From a virus, in IMG/VR virus record IMGVR_UViG_3300018059_000012, positions 1 to 64,000 of that record: a stretch of DNA of 64,000 nt; one strand, given 5' to 3'. Positions 15,883-23,880 of the stretch are shown one piece after another; position 1 is the first letter of the stretch; each line of letters begins with the position of its first letter. The position numbers were made by a program, and so were the translations under genes. The notes under the pieces are model-generated. The model was given only the letters and a program-made list of their open reading frames with translations. It had not been told where the DNA came from and did not search any database.

Positions 15883-15899
15883 ACAGGGAGAGTTAAGAT

Positions 15900-16760
15900 A
15901 TGACCTACAAGCGCGAGGATGTAGCGTGCATGATGCGGATCAGGAACGAAGCCCGCTGGATTCGTGAGGTAATCAGCAAAGCGTTTCAGGTTGTTGGAAC
16001 TGTGGTGGTACTCGACGATGGGAGTGATGATCAGACTGTTGCAGAGTGTGTCGCAGCCTGGTCAGGGCATGTTGATGTAGTTCCGAATCATGATACATTT
16101 GTCCTGAGATCTGATGAAGCTACGTTGCACGTTATTCGTTCGCCATTCAGGCCGGCAACGCGTACCTCACAAGCAGTGAGTGAAATCCGGGACAAGAATT
16201 TTCTCTGGGAATACTGCAAGAGCAAGGTATTGTTCAGGCACATGCTCTGTCTCGATGGTGATGAGGTCCCGAGTCAGGTATTCATCAGGGATTTTCATCA
16301 GATCATCATCTGGCTCGAGAAGCAAGTAGATGTCGTGAACATCCCATTCATCTACCTCTGGGATGGGAACAATCAGCGGCGCGTGGATGGGATCTATGGG
16401 AACCTGCCTGATGGGCAACCGCGTCTTCGGTTTCCACGCCTATTCACCATCGATCGGATTACGCCTGATCAGCTCCACATCATGCGATTCGCCTGGGAGG
16501 GGAGCAAGGGTGGCTTTCACTGTGGCTCTATCCCGCAGGAGAACTTTAGACCGAATGGTGGGGAGAAAGTGATAGCGACATTTGGGCGAGCACTGATTCA
16601 CTACGGCTATCGTGATGATGCGGATCGGCGTCGGAAGTACGTCTTCTACAACCAGATCGATCCGGGTAACAAGTTCGAAGGGGAGTACAAGCACATCATT
16701 GGAGAGCCGAACGTGCATGCTCCAGGTGCTGTTGAGTTGATTTCATGGGACGATAAATGA
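15900..16760 (+). CDS. Glycosyltransferase, GT2-like
   Basis: 286 residues. CMMRIRNEARWIREVI and VVVLDDGSDDQTV are the usual N-terminal GT-A elements, and LCLDGDEVPS holds the DxD-like metal site. The C-terminal part (SKGGFHCGSIPQ, HYGYRDDADRRRKY) resembles phage and bacterial enzymes that extend surface glycans. CAGGGAGAG lies 9 bases before the ATG. It forms a pair with the preceding transferase. Confidence 0.7.
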   Translation: MTYKREDVACMMRIRNEARWIREVISKAFQVVGTVVVLDDGSDDQTVAECVAAWSGHVDVVPNHDTFVLRSDEATLHVIRSPFRPATRTSQAVSEIRDKNFLWEYCKSKVLFRHMLCLDGDEVPSQVFIRDFHQIIIWLEKQVDVVNIPFIYLWDGNNQRRVDGIYGNLPDGQPRLRFPRLFTIDRITPDQLHIMRFAWEGSKGGFHCGSIPQENFRPNGGEKVIATFGRALIHYGYRDDADRRRKYVFYNQIDPGNKFEGEYKHIIGEPNVHAPGAVELISWDDK

Positions 16761-16942
16761 TCTGGATCAGGCTCGCGATCACAGCGTTTCTGGTGTTCAT
16801 GATCTACCGAGAGACCGGGATCTGGACCGCGACCGCCTTCGCATTGTTGACGCTGACCATCGAGTTGATTGTGAAGGTGCTCAAAGAGATCGAACGCTCA
16901 CTCGATTTGCTCATGCGGCGTGCGATCAAGGGAGATGTCTGA
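16757..16942 (+). CDS. Small membrane protein
   Basis: 61 residues with two hydrophobic stretches (about 3-19 and 24-42) and a charged helical tail (IERSLDLLMRRAIKGDV). ATGA and TGATG overlaps couple it to both neighbours. No family. Confidence 0.5.
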   Translation: MIWIRLAITAFLVFMIYRETGIWTATAFALLTLTIELIVKVLKEIERSLDLLMRRAIKGDV

Positions 16943-17172
16943 TGCCAGGCAGTGTGCATTCGTGCTCAGCGCGTCCTCGTGGTGAGCCATCAGCAGTCTT
17001 TGCAGATGGGCACTGGATTCTCGGTGATGATATGAGTGGTGAAGTTTTTGTGCGTCATCTCCGCTACTGCCCGTGGTGCGGAGTGGTACTTGCATTACCA
17101 GAGACGACACGTCCATACGCGGGGCCTGTTGAATTCTGCCAGGTCTGCCGTGGTCCGTGTCAAGGTCACTAA
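16942..17172 (+). CDS. Zinc-ribbon protein
   Basis: 76 residues. RYCPWCGVVL and FCQVCRGPC form a clear four-cysteine zinc ribbon. An N-terminal HSCSARPRGE adds one more cysteine. Function unknown. Confidence 0.55.
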   Translation: MPGSVHSCSARPRGEPSAVFADGHWILGDDMSGEVFVRHLRYCPWCGVVLALPETTRPYAGPVEFCQVCRGPCQGH

Positions 17173-17175
17173 GCG

Positions 17176-17346
17176 ATGAGGTGCTGGTTCAGGCGTCAGC
17201 GCTCGCGGCTCGAGTTGAAATACTGTACGTATGCGGAGGCTGATCAGCTCATCAGGAGTACACAGGGGGCGTGGACGATCGCGCCAGAGGAAGATCAGAA
17301 TCACGTGTTCGGCATGGTCTATCTTGAACGGTTGGAGGCACGATGA
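17176..17346 (+). CDS. 56-residue hypothetical protein
   Basis: A basic start (MRCWFRRQRSRLELKY) is followed by a short acidic helix and strand; AEADQLIRSTQGAWTIAPEE is similar to the layout of small phage regulatory proteins. Its stop overlaps the next ATG. Confidence 0.45.
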   Translation: MRCWFRRQRSRLELKYCTYAEADQLIRSTQGAWTIAPEEDQNHVFGMVYLERLEAR

Positions 17347-17579
17347 TGAGAGTGATGATGCTGGTGTTCAGTCTGCTATGTCTTGGTGGATGCGCGGATC
17401 TCCTGATCCTCACCGCGATCACGATCAAGTGCGGACCAATGCCGATGTCTGCGAGCGATTGTGAAGGCGGACGAGGCTGGGGATTCACGCCATCACTGCC
17501 GCCACCCAAGCCTATGGAGATTTGTGAAGCCTGGGTCGATTCCCTCATCGCTGATGCGCTCGGGTGTGTGATGCCATGA
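17343..17579 (+). CDS. Small lipoprotein
   Basis: 78 residues. MMRVMMLVFSLLCLGGCADL has the lipobox LGGC at residues 14-17. The mature part has further cysteines (IKCGP, SDCEG, EICEAW, GCVMP) and a proline run. It may anchor to a host membrane. ATGA overlaps on both sides. Confidence 0.55.
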   Translation: MMRVMMLVFSLLCLGGCADLLILTAITIKCGPMPMSASDCEGGRGWGFTPSLPPPKPMEICEAWVDSLIADALGCVMP

Positions 17580-17959
17580 CCCTACGCGCGGACCTGGAGG
17601 CCATCGAGGCCAGAGTGGCGGCGGCGACGAAGGGGGAGTGGCTACCCGGCGATGCGCACAAGCAGTACAAGCTCCCCTTGGAAGGTCACGTTTTTTGCGA
17701 TGGACGCCTCGTGGCAAACTGTCATGGTCACCAAGACGGCCACGAGCAGACGCGCCAAGAGAATAACGACAACGCACGATTCATCGCCCACGCCCACCAG
17801 GACCTCCCACGCCTAGTGCAGGGGCTGCGGCTGGCCATCACGGCGCTAGATCAGACGGCCAAGATCGTAGACCGCCGTTATCGCCACGCCGCCACGATTG
17901 CTGAGCAGGCCCTGGCCGCTATCGACGCCATCAGTGAGGACAAGGGAGGTGAGAAGTGA
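17576..17959 (+). CDS. Phage hypothetical protein with NDNARFIAHAHQDLP motif
   Basis: 127 residues. The outline LEAIEARVAAATKGEW, then NDNARFIAHAHQDLPRLVQGL and a helical end is common in phage and actinobacterial proteins of unknown role. It starts a stretch, up to about 20 kb, with noticeably higher GC and more GCC/CGC codons than the flanks. Confidence 0.6.
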   Translation: MTLRADLEAIEARVAAATKGEWLPGDAHKQYKLPLEGHVFCDGRLVANCHGHQDGHEQTRQENNDNARFIAHAHQDLPRLVQGLRLAITALDQTAKIVDRRYRHAATIAEQALAAIDAISEDKGGEK

Positions 17960-18180
17960 TGGACGAACTACGAATGGACAAAGGGGATGTGACAGTCGAA
18001 GAGATCGACGAGGAATGCGACGCGTGCACGGTCGGGCCGCCCACGCATATCGTGAGGCTCAACATTCGATCCGCTGGTGAGGCCCACGAGCTTGGGCGCT
18101 ATTGCAAGGCGTGCGCGAAGAGCGTCGCTGAAAGAATCCGGGACGGCCTCCCCCACGCGCTGGGCCAGGAGGGGGAGTGA
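17959..18180 (+). CDS. Small Cys-rich protein
   Basis: 73 residues from ATG 17959 (TGATG). EECDACT and RYCKACAKS give a CxxC...CxxC zinc site around the strand THIVRLNI. Family unknown. Confidence 0.5.
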   Translation: MDELRMDKGDVTVEEIDEECDACTVGPPTHIVRLNIRSAGEAHELGRYCKACAKSVAERIRDGLPHALGQEGE

Positions 18181-18407
18181 TGGTCTTCATGACGCTCAAC
18201 TCGGAGTACACGATGGAAGAGAAGTCTCCGGGTGTGTTCATCATCACCAAGACCAAGGAGTTGAAACCCAGCCGATTCAACGATGTAGGCCAGCAGCGTA
18301 TGAGCAGTGAGGCGCGCGTCGTCGTGGGTGAGTGCGCGCAGTTTGACTCGTGGCATACCAGCAGGGTTGTGAGCATCGACACCCCCGGAGGCCCGCTCAA
18401 TGGATAA
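18180..18407 (+). CDS. Hypothetical protein
   Basis: 75 residues, TGATG start directly after the preceding stop. Mixed charged/beta composition, no motif seen. It overlaps the next start by 8 bases. Confidence 0.45.
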   Translation: MVFMTLNSEYTMEEKSPGVFIITKTKELKPSRFNDVGQQRMSSEARVVVGECAQFDSWHTSRVVSIDTPGGPLNG

Positions 18408-18801
18408 GCGCACGGCGCGGCGGGCGGCTGAGTGGGCGCACGAGTGGCTCAATGGTAAAGAGTCGCTGGCGGAGCTGCTGGGGCGGTTCTCCATTCACGA
18501 GATCGCGGTCTGGCGACGGAAATATGAGGCCGACGCCATCGCGCGGGCCGTGTGGGCGGAGAACGAGCGGTGCATTCGTGCGATCTGTCTTGCGTGTCGT
18601 GAGGCTGACGACAGCGAAGGCCCGGAAGCGGAGTATCAAGCTGACCCATCGCCAATGTGGTGGCATGGAACGAAAGAGTGTAAGGCAGCAGCCCTCCGCG
18701 CGTCGTCGCCCCCGGAGATTCCCGCTGCTATAAGTTGGCTAGCGCACGATAGTCACGGGTGCGCGAAGTGTTCCCCTTTGCCCCCGGAGGTGACGCGGTG
18801 A
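18400..18801 (+). CDS. Hypothetical protein with possible zinc site
   Basis: 133 residues. A helical N-terminus (RTARRAAEWAHEWLNGKESL) resembles a short DNA-binding helix set. Cysteines occur at RCIRAICLACRE, ECKA and CAKC, so a metal site is possible. No family. Confidence 0.45.
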   Translation: MDKRTARRAAEWAHEWLNGKESLAELLGRFSIHEIAVWRRKYEADAIARAVWAENERCIRAICLACREADDSEGPEAEYQADPSPMWWHGTKECKAAALRASSPPEIPAAISWLAHDSHGCAKCSPLPPEVTR

Positions 18802-18899
18802 GCAACCCCTCCGGCGGTCATATGGAATGCCTCTTGGCCGGTAAGTGCATGTGTGAACCCTGGAAGAAGCCGCGCAAGAAGAAGAGGACCCCGCGATGA
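18798..18899 (+). CDS. 33-residue basic peptide
   Basis: GTG start overlapping the previous stop and a stop overlapping the next ATG (ATGA). Sequence: a short Cys part (MECLLAGKCMCEPW), then a strongly basic tail (KKPRKKKRTPR). Coupling at both ends is the evidence that it is real. Confidence 0.4.
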   Translation: MSNPSGGHMECLLAGKCMCEPWKKPRKKKRTPR

Positions 18900-19192
18900 G
18901 CGAGGCGACAAGGACACCAATGGGTATCTCAGGTTATCTCATCACGACAAGTGGGAAGGAGCCGAAAGCGATGACGGACCAGCCCCGCGACGCCACAAGA
19001 CAACCGACCTTCACCGAGCGCAAAGTGTTGGAGCTGATCGCCCTGAAGCAGGATTACGTAGCCGACACGATCCACCCGCGCGCGTTCACCGCGTGTTGGG
19101 CGGCGGGGTGGATCGCCGCGAACCCGCAGAATGAAGAGTACCCCGACGCGGTGATCTTGACAGATACAGGTCGGAGGGCTCTTGATGCCTGA
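18896..19192 (+). CDS. Small protein with winged-helix-like segment
   Basis: 98 residues from ATG 18896. A second start, ATG 18971, follows GGAAGGAG and would drop the first 25 residues. The body (TERKVLELIALKQDYVADTI, later ILTDTGRRALDA) resembles a winged-helix wing-and-helix pattern, as in small regulators. Function unknown. Confidence 0.45.
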   Translation: MSEATRTPMGISGYLITTSGKEPKAMTDQPRDATRQPTFTERKVLELIALKQDYVADTIHPRAFTACWAAGWIAANPQNEEYPDAVILTDTGRRALDA

Positions 19193-19970
19193 CCCCCGCG
19201 ACGCGGGCGTGGAGGCGGCGCGCAAGATTGTCGATAGGTTCATTGTGCTCAGCACGGAGGGTGAAACGAACGTTGAAGCACCTGAGACGCTGGTCCAGGC
19301 CATCGCCGCCTACACCGACGCCGCCGTGAAGGGGAAGGATGAGCATATTGCTCAACTGGAACGCGAGCGCAGGAAGGCCGATCAACTCAGTGACGATCAC
19401 GTGCGTAGGCTGATCGACGATGTTTATGGCTTGACAGTTCGCCTCGCCGCTGCGGAGGGGGAAGTGAGCCGCCTGTTTAGCGTCCTTGCCAGTAAGGAAG
19501 AAGATCGCCTGCATACAGACCAGGAGACGACCAAGGCCATTGAGGAGTTGATTGCTGAGCGCGACACGCTCAAGGCCGTGCGGGATCAGTTGCGGGTCAA
19601 CGTCGCGGCGATCACTGAAAAGGTATCGCGTTACGACCGGGAGGTTGGCGAGCTTAAGGCCGCCGTCGAGCAGGCGCTAGCGCGGATCGACACGACGCTA
19701 CGCGCCGCATCCGAGGAGCGGTATCAAGAGATGGCGAGGTGGGAGGCGGAGGCGCTAAAATGGAAGGCTGAAGGAGATATGTACGGCTGGAACTTCTTCC
19801 AGGGCATGAAGTCCGGAGCCAACTGGTGCGACATCATCTATCGGCGCATCGGGCGCGAGGTCGCAGCGATCCGCGAAGAGCGGGCCGCCCTCATCGCGGT
19901 GTCAAGTATCGACATACGTCCAGCGACGTTATCTATGGAGACGTACGAAGGATTCAAGGGGAGTGACTGA
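19185..19970 (+). CDS. Coiled-coil protein
   Basis: 261 residues from ATG 19185 after GGAGG. Residues about 45-190 are dense in Glu, Lys, Arg and Leu with heptad-like spacing (DEHIAQLERERRKADQLSDD), a long coiled coil. The end (YGWNFFQGMKSGANWCDIIY) is distinct. Such proteins accompany the preceding small genes in other phage accessory blocks. Role unknown. Confidence 0.5.
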   Translation: MPDPRDAGVEAARKIVDRFIVLSTEGETNVEAPETLVQAIAAYTDAAVKGKDEHIAQLERERRKADQLSDDHVRRLIDDVYGLTVRLAAAEGEVSRLFSVLASKEEDRLHTDQETTKAIEELIAERDTLKAVRDQLRVNVAAITEKVSRYDREVGELKAAVEQALARIDTTLRAASEERYQEMARWEAEALKWKAEGDMYGWNFFQGMKSGANWCDIIYRRIGREVAAIREERAALIAVSSIDIRPATLSMETYEGFKGSD

Positions 19971-20317
19971 TGTGCGTCATCGAATTCGATCCCGTTGAAG
20001 TCTGGGAGGAGCATACACGCAAGGCGCGGAAACACCACCGCTGTTCCTGCTGCCGTGCCCCAATTAGATCAGGTGAACAGTACAGGACCATCTTCGCGGT
20101 GGGTGAGGATGGCATGCTGTTCGAGAAGTCCTGTGAGGCCTGCGGGATCGCACGGGATGAGTTCGCCGAGGCTCACGATGGGAGTAGTCCAAATCCAACA
20201 TCATTCATCCAGGTCCTCAATGCATGTATCGCCGAGGGTGACCGGGCGAGCGAAGAGCAGTGGCGACCGATGCTCAAAGTACTCGAACTGCGAAAGGGGC
20301 AGTATGCACAAGGATGA
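19970..20317 (+). CDS. Zinc-finger protein
   Basis: 115 residues. RCSCCRAPIRSGEQY and KSCEACGIA supply a treble-clef-like CxxC...CxxC site around a short hairpin. The rest is helical. TGATG start. Possibly nucleic-acid binding. Confidence 0.55.
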   Translation: MCVIEFDPVEVWEEHTRKARKHHRCSCCRAPIRSGEQYRTIFAVGEDGMLFEKSCEACGIARDEFAEAHDGSSPNPTSFIQVLNACIAEGDRASEEQWRPMLKVLELRKGQYAQG

Positions 20318-20465
20318 AGCCGAGTGGGCGCATCAGTGCAGACAGTGTGGCAAGCGGTGGGCGTGGATCAACATGGAACGTGGGTACGGCGTCCCAGGGC
20401 TCATCAGGCTTCTCATGCGCGTCCCACTGCTCGGGATGCACTATTACATTACCTGCCCACGATGA
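20304..20465 (+). CDS. 53-residue zinc-ribbon peptide
   Basis: ATG 20304 follows AAAGGGGCAGT. QCRQCGKRWAW near the start and a terminal TCPR form part of a zinc knuckle, with only three cysteines. It overlaps the previous gene by 14 bases. Confidence 0.45.
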   Translation: MHKDEAEWAHQCRQCGKRWAWINMERGYGVPGLIRLLMRVPLLGMHYYITCPR

Positions 20466-20543
20466 GTGATGATGAACAATGATCAGCGTGATGATGAACA
20501 CCACGGGAGCATGGTGATGAAACTCACTTCAGCATCAAGACTC

Positions 20544-20572
20544 TGGACAGGCTCTCAACACTCTGCTAGTCT
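20544..20572 (+). promoter_or_regulatory. Weak candidate promoter in a 130-base gap
   Basis: TGGACA (20544-20549) and TAGTCT (20567-20572) are 17 bases apart, ahead of the gene at 20596. The -35 matches well, the -10 poorly. The gap also contains a 40-codon frame (20472-20594) with no coding support. AAGAGGAG before 20596 is the ribosome site. Confidence 0.25.
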
Positions 20573-20595
20573 CCACCTCAAGAGGAGCGAATGAC

Positions 20596-21270
20596 ATGGA
20601 ACTGAAGCTGATGGCCTTGAGTGCTGAGGATCTGAAGTACATCATGGGCAGCATGCAGACACTGCCGCTGGATCACCTGAACAGAGCGATCGGTCCGTCA
20701 CTCACTCGACCCACTCGCGATCCGATGCAGGTGGTGAAGGTGCTCAGGCGTGCCGCTGAGCTCGTTGAGCTACCTGAAGGGTGGTGTCAGGGCACGCACT
20801 GTCAAGTGGATGGGCGAGAGATCCTCGGGTATGACACACTCGTCAAGATCGCACAAGCCCTCGCCCATGGTGCGCACGCGGTGAGTCGGCAGGAAGGCAA
20901 ACGGCTCTTCGATGCAGCCAGTAAGGTCTGTCTCGAAGGGGCGCTGTACAAGGCAGACCTCGAGCTCTTCCCTCCACAGCCTGGTGAGCGTGAGTACATT
21001 GATGTCAATCGTGCACTGACTGCGATCGGCGTGTACATCAAGCTGCATCAGTACCGGATCGAGCTGGACCAGCGCGACCTCGACTTCTACGCGCAGCAGA
21101 AGAACAAGAATCCGCAGCAGCCGGAGATGATCGAGACACCTGAGGGGATGACGTACATTGTCCCATCCCCGTACGTCTTCAACGACTGGCGGACGACGAC
21201 AGCGGAGATGGTGGCAGGACTTCTGCGCGAGGTCGCTGATTACCAGGAGCGCGTCATCACCAACGACTGA
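20596..21270 (+). CDS. Phage protein, DUF6197-like segment
   Basis: 224 residues. The central part VVKVLRRAAELVELPEGWCQ, then a Gly/Asp loop and KVCLEGALYKA follows the DUF6197 pattern seen in phages. The C-terminus has YIDVNRALTAIGVYIK and, further on, DFYAQQKNKNPQQ. No enzyme signature. Clear AAGAGGAG ribosome site. Confidence 0.5.
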   Translation: MELKLMALSAEDLKYIMGSMQTLPLDHLNRAIGPSLTRPTRDPMQVVKVLRRAAELVELPEGWCQGTHCQVDGREILGYDTLVKIAQALAHGAHAVSRQEGKRLFDAASKVCLEGALYKADLELFPPQPGEREYIDVNRALTAIGVYIKLHQYRIELDQRDLDFYAQQKNKNPQQPEMIETPEGMTYIVPSPYVFNDWRTTTAEMVAGLLREVADYQERVITND

Positions 21271-21272
21271 GG

Positions 21273-21461
21273 ATGGATCCCTTGTCACGGGAACAGCGTG
21301 AAACACTCGAGGAGTTGAATCGCCGGGCGAAACGTTTGGCACGAGAAGCCCGTCCAGCGTATCGCCTCAAGCAGGAGCGTCGCTTCATTGCCTATCGCAT
21401 CATCGCGCTCAGCCTGTTCATGATTCTGCTGATGGTAGGGCTGGCGGCGTACTTTCTATGA
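21273..21461 (+). CDS. Small single-pass membrane protein
   Basis: 62 residues: a highly charged N-terminal helix (REQRETLEELNRRAKRLARE), then one C-terminal transmembrane helix (IIALSLFMILLMVGLAAYFL). Orientation likely N-in. It begins two bases after the previous stop and overlaps the next ATG. Confidence 0.55.
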   Translation: MDPLSREQRETLEELNRRAKRLAREARPAYRLKQERRFIAYRIIALSLFMILLMVGLAAYFL

Positions 21462-21712
21462 TGCCACGGATGCATTACGAACGGATCATGCTCCATGGGA
21501 ACAAGAAAGCAATATGCGCAACCAACGCGACGACCGCACAACTGACCGAGCACGTGAACGTCGTGACTTGCCTCGATTGTATCAAACGTTTGAAACGAGC
21601 CGGGAAGATGGCGGGGCTCGTCGTTGCATCATCGTGCCCCCATGGTTGCGGCCCAGCGAGCGCGTGCAGACAGAACGGCCGTACGCCTGCCGGTTCTGCC
21701 GAACAGGCCTGA
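21458..21712 (+). CDS. Small Cys protein of a common phage type
   Basis: 84 residues. HYERIMLHGNKKAICATN, then TEHVNVVTCLDCIKRLKR is a layout often seen in short phage proteins (a cysteine strand, then TCxxC). The last about 20 residues (after SSCPHGCG) look less natural and overlap the frame of the next gene. Confidence 0.55.
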   Translation: MMPRMHYERIMLHGNKKAICATNATTAQLTEHVNVVTCLDCIKRLKRAGKMAGLVVASSCPHGCGPASACRQNGRTPAGSAEQA

Positions 21713-21873
21713 CATACATGACGAGCCCCCATCTCTGCGAGCAGATGGTGATGGCGAGCGAGCATGACGGAGGTCTCGCAGAGCGTGTTGACTGGTGTCG
21801 ACGGACACTCAGGCAGGCGTTCAAGAAGATCTTTGATCGCTACGAGATCGAAGATGTGGTGCTGGGGATATGA
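21664..21873 (+). CDS. Small zinc-finger protein
   Basis: From GTG 21664 the frame encodes 69 residues with YACRFCRTG and PHLCEQM, a CxxC...HxC site, then a helical tail. An ATG at 21718 would lose CxxC; no clear ribosome site favours either. The stop overlaps an ATG at 21870. Confidence 0.4.
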   Translation: MQTERPYACRFCRTGLTYMTSPHLCEQMVMASEHDGGLAERVDWCRRTLRQAFKKIFDRYEIEDVVLGI

Positions 21874-22079
21874 CGCCCTGGCATTTGCTGAACAAGCGTG
21901 ATTGGTTGGCGTCGTGCCGGGAGGCGCTCACACGAGGTCGTATCACTGCTGTCCAACGACACAGGGAGACCGATGATGAGCGATCCAACGACGGACAGTC
22001 CAGCAGTGCTTCTGAACAGACCAGAGGGCGGATCCGAACTCCAGGGTCGTTCACCTGGCGTGGCAGAGGGCCAGCCTGA
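21870..22079 (+). CDS. Doubtful 69-residue frame
   Basis: It begins with an ATGA overlap, which is the usual linkage here, and fills the 100 bases before the glycosyltransferase start. The second half overlaps that gene out of frame and is Arg/Ser/Gly-rich, as shadow frames are. It may end up being non-coding. Confidence 0.25.
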   Translation: MTPWHLLNKRDWLASCREALTRGRITAVQRHRETDDERSNDGQSSSASEQTRGRIRTPGSFTWRGRGPA

Positions 22080-23451
22080 GTCTACCCTTGATCTAGAGGG
22101 GAAAGATTCAACCCAGGCCCAGGACGGAGCACAGGCTAGGGGCTGGGAGCGGGGTATCCGGACCCCACCTGGGACCAGGCTGCTCAAGGTCCTGGTCCCG
22201 TCCTGCACTGATCAATTCCTGAATGTCTGTCTCGCGTCGATGGAGCGGAGTCAGCCAGGCTCCACCGGCAGCGTAATCATCGGGGACAACGGCATCAGTG
22301 AGGAGCTGAAGCGGAAGTATCCACAGGCGGTGTACATCCCGATTCCCAAGCCGTTCGTCTTCGCCAAGGCGGTAAACCTCATGGCGCAGGCGGCGGGGCA
22401 GTACCTCACGCAGATCCGCGACGACAACCAGAAAGACTTCATCGGGCCGGATCTCCTGGTGCTCAACGATGACTGTGAGGTGGAGAGCATCCACTGGCTG
22501 CACATGATTCAGCAGGCGCTAAGTCTGCCTACCCATCAGGACTACGGGATGCTGAGCCTGGAGATCAATGGCGGGGTGGGCAACGACGAGCAGAAGGTCA
22601 CACATCAGAATCCCGACGGGCTCACCGAAGTGGAGAAGCCGCTGATGTTCGTAGCGGTGGTGATCCGGAACGAGTGCTGGCAGACCGTGGGCCCACTCGA
22701 TGAGCGCTTCGTCGGCTACGGCTTCGATGACAACGACTACAACGTCAGGGTGAAAGCGGCAGGATTCAAGTGCGGGGTGATGGGCGCGGCCCGTGTCAAG
22801 CACGGGATGGGCGGCTATCCCCATTCCTCCTCATACGCCAGGATCTACGGGCAGGCGGAATGGAACAGACTCTACGAGATGAATGGCCGGCTGCTCAAGC
22901 ACAAGTATGGAGTGAAGGAAGTCACCAACCGGCTCTGCCTGAACATCGGATGTGGAGATCAGCCCAAGGCGAGCGAAGGCCTGGACCGCTGGTTGAACAT
23001 GGACATTCAGAACTTTCCTGGTGTGGAGATCGTCAGGGATCTCCGCCGTGGCATCCCGGTGCCTGATGAGACGTTCGATCACGTCCTGCTTGACAACGTG
23101 CTCGAGCACTTCGAGTCCGAGGATGTGGTCTTCATCATCAATGAGATCGATCGGATCCTCAAGGTCGGTGGGACGGCGGAGATCATCGTCCCGCACTGCA
23201 TGGTCGGGCAGGGTGCCTATCAGGACCCGACACACAAGAGCTTCTTCGTGCCCAGGTCAGTGCTGTACTGGAATCAGGAGATGAGTGCACGCGGTGGGAA
23301 GTTCGTGGGGATCTCCGCGAACCTCATCCCCTACCCCGATGCCGCGAAGGGCATCCAGGTCTACGGGGATTCGACGCACACCGAGGAGTTCATCCGCTTT
23401 ATCCTCAAGAAGAAGGCATGGGACAATCCTCGCCCGGTGATCACGTTCTGA
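21976..23451 (+). CDS. Fusion: GT2 glycosyltransferase plus SAM methyltransferase
   Basis: About 491 residues from ATG 21976, 7 bases after GGGAG (ATG 21973 also possible). Residues 1-70 are low-complexity. A GT-A domain follows: LLKVLVPSCTDQFLNVCLAS, FAKAVNLMAQAAG, the acidic motif LVLNDDCEV and ERFVGYGFDDNDYNVRVKAAG. The C-terminal third is a type-11 methyltransferase: LNIGCGDQP (SAM loop), WLNMDIQNFP, FDHVLLDNVLEHF and LKVGGTAEIIVP. The enzyme could add and then methylate a sugar, for example to cap a glycan. Confidence 0.75.
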   Translation: MSDPTTDSPAVLLNRPEGGSELQGRSPGVAEGQPESTLDLEGKDSTQAQDGAQARGWERGIRTPPGTRLLKVLVPSCTDQFLNVCLASMERSQPGSTGSVIIGDNGISEELKRKYPQAVYIPIPKPFVFAKAVNLMAQAAGQYLTQIRDDNQKDFIGPDLLVLNDDCEVESIHWLHMIQQALSLPTHQDYGMLSLEINGGVGNDEQKVTHQNPDGLTEVEKPLMFVAVVIRNECWQTVGPLDERFVGYGFDDNDYNVRVKAAGFKCGVMGAARVKHGMGGYPHSSSYARIYGQAEWNRLYEMNGRLLKHKYGVKEVTNRLCLNIGCGDQPKASEGLDRWLNMDIQNFPGVEIVRDLRRGIPVPDETFDHVLLDNVLEHFESEDVVFIINEIDRILKVGGTAEIIVPHCMVGQGAYQDPTHKSFFVPRSVLYWNQEMSARGGKFVGISANLIPYPDAAKGIQVYGDSTHTEEFIRFILKKKAWDNPRPVITF

Positions 23452-23702
23452 TGGCTCAGCGCGTGGATGCGGAAGGGAAGTATCGAGGGATGTACGACCA
23501 GAAGCCGGTGATCGAGCGCTACCGTGACTGGCAATATCGGTGGGGACTCTACACCAGTGGGACACTCACCGGCCTGGGATTGACGTTCTATCTCTTTGTC
23601 TGGGCGATCGGCCTATCACTCGCGCTTCCAGTGGTGATCGGTCCGTTCTCCTGGTTCGTGAGAGCGTGGTGGTGGTTCTGGGCAGGCGGGACGGTGTGCT
23701 GA
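23451..23702 (+). CDS. Two-pass membrane protein
   Basis: 83 residues. Two hydrophobic segments (about 37-59 and 62-80) are rich in Trp and Phe (WFVRAWWWFWAGG). TGATG start after the glycosyltransferase. Holin-like size, but this location argues against a lysis role. Unknown. Confidence 0.5.
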   Translation: MAQRVDAEGKYRGMYDQKPVIERYRDWQYRWGLYTSGTLTGLGLTFYLFVWAIGLSLALPVVIGPFSWFVRAWWWFWAGGTVC

Positions 23703-23794
23703 TGGCTGAGTACAGCGTGATGCGGGCGATGTACCTCTGCTACCTGTTCACGTGGGATCGCCCGGCGTACGAGCGTGAGATGATGAAGCCATGA
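23702..23794 (+). CDS. 30-residue peptide
   Basis: A frame coupled at both ends (TGATG in, ATGA out). Amphipathic: MAEYSVMRAMYLCYLFTWDR. No family; supported only by the overlaps. Confidence 0.35.
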   Translation: MAEYSVMRAMYLCYLFTWDRPAYEREMMKP

Positions 23795-23880
23795 AATCGA
23801 TCATGGTGAGCATTGGGCTCATCATCGTCATGTTGATCGTGGTGCCATTCATCATGAGACTCTTGGGGCGGTGGTGGTGA
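23791..23880 (+). CDS. 29-residue membrane peptide
   Basis: One transmembrane helix (SIGLIIVMLIVVPFIM) with a basic end (RLLGRWW). Overlaps both neighbours by a start/stop fusion, in line with the local pattern. Confidence 0.4.
   Translation: MKSIMVSIGLIIVMLIVVPFIMRLLGRWW

Noticed and set aside
20472-20594. 40-codon frame in the gap before 20596
   Set aside because: No ribosome site, no motif; the gap looks non-coding.
22090-22115. Similarity TCTAGAGGG-GAAA-x-TTCAAC at 22092 and 53054
   Set aside because: About 20 bases with several mismatches in unrelated contexts; likely chance.
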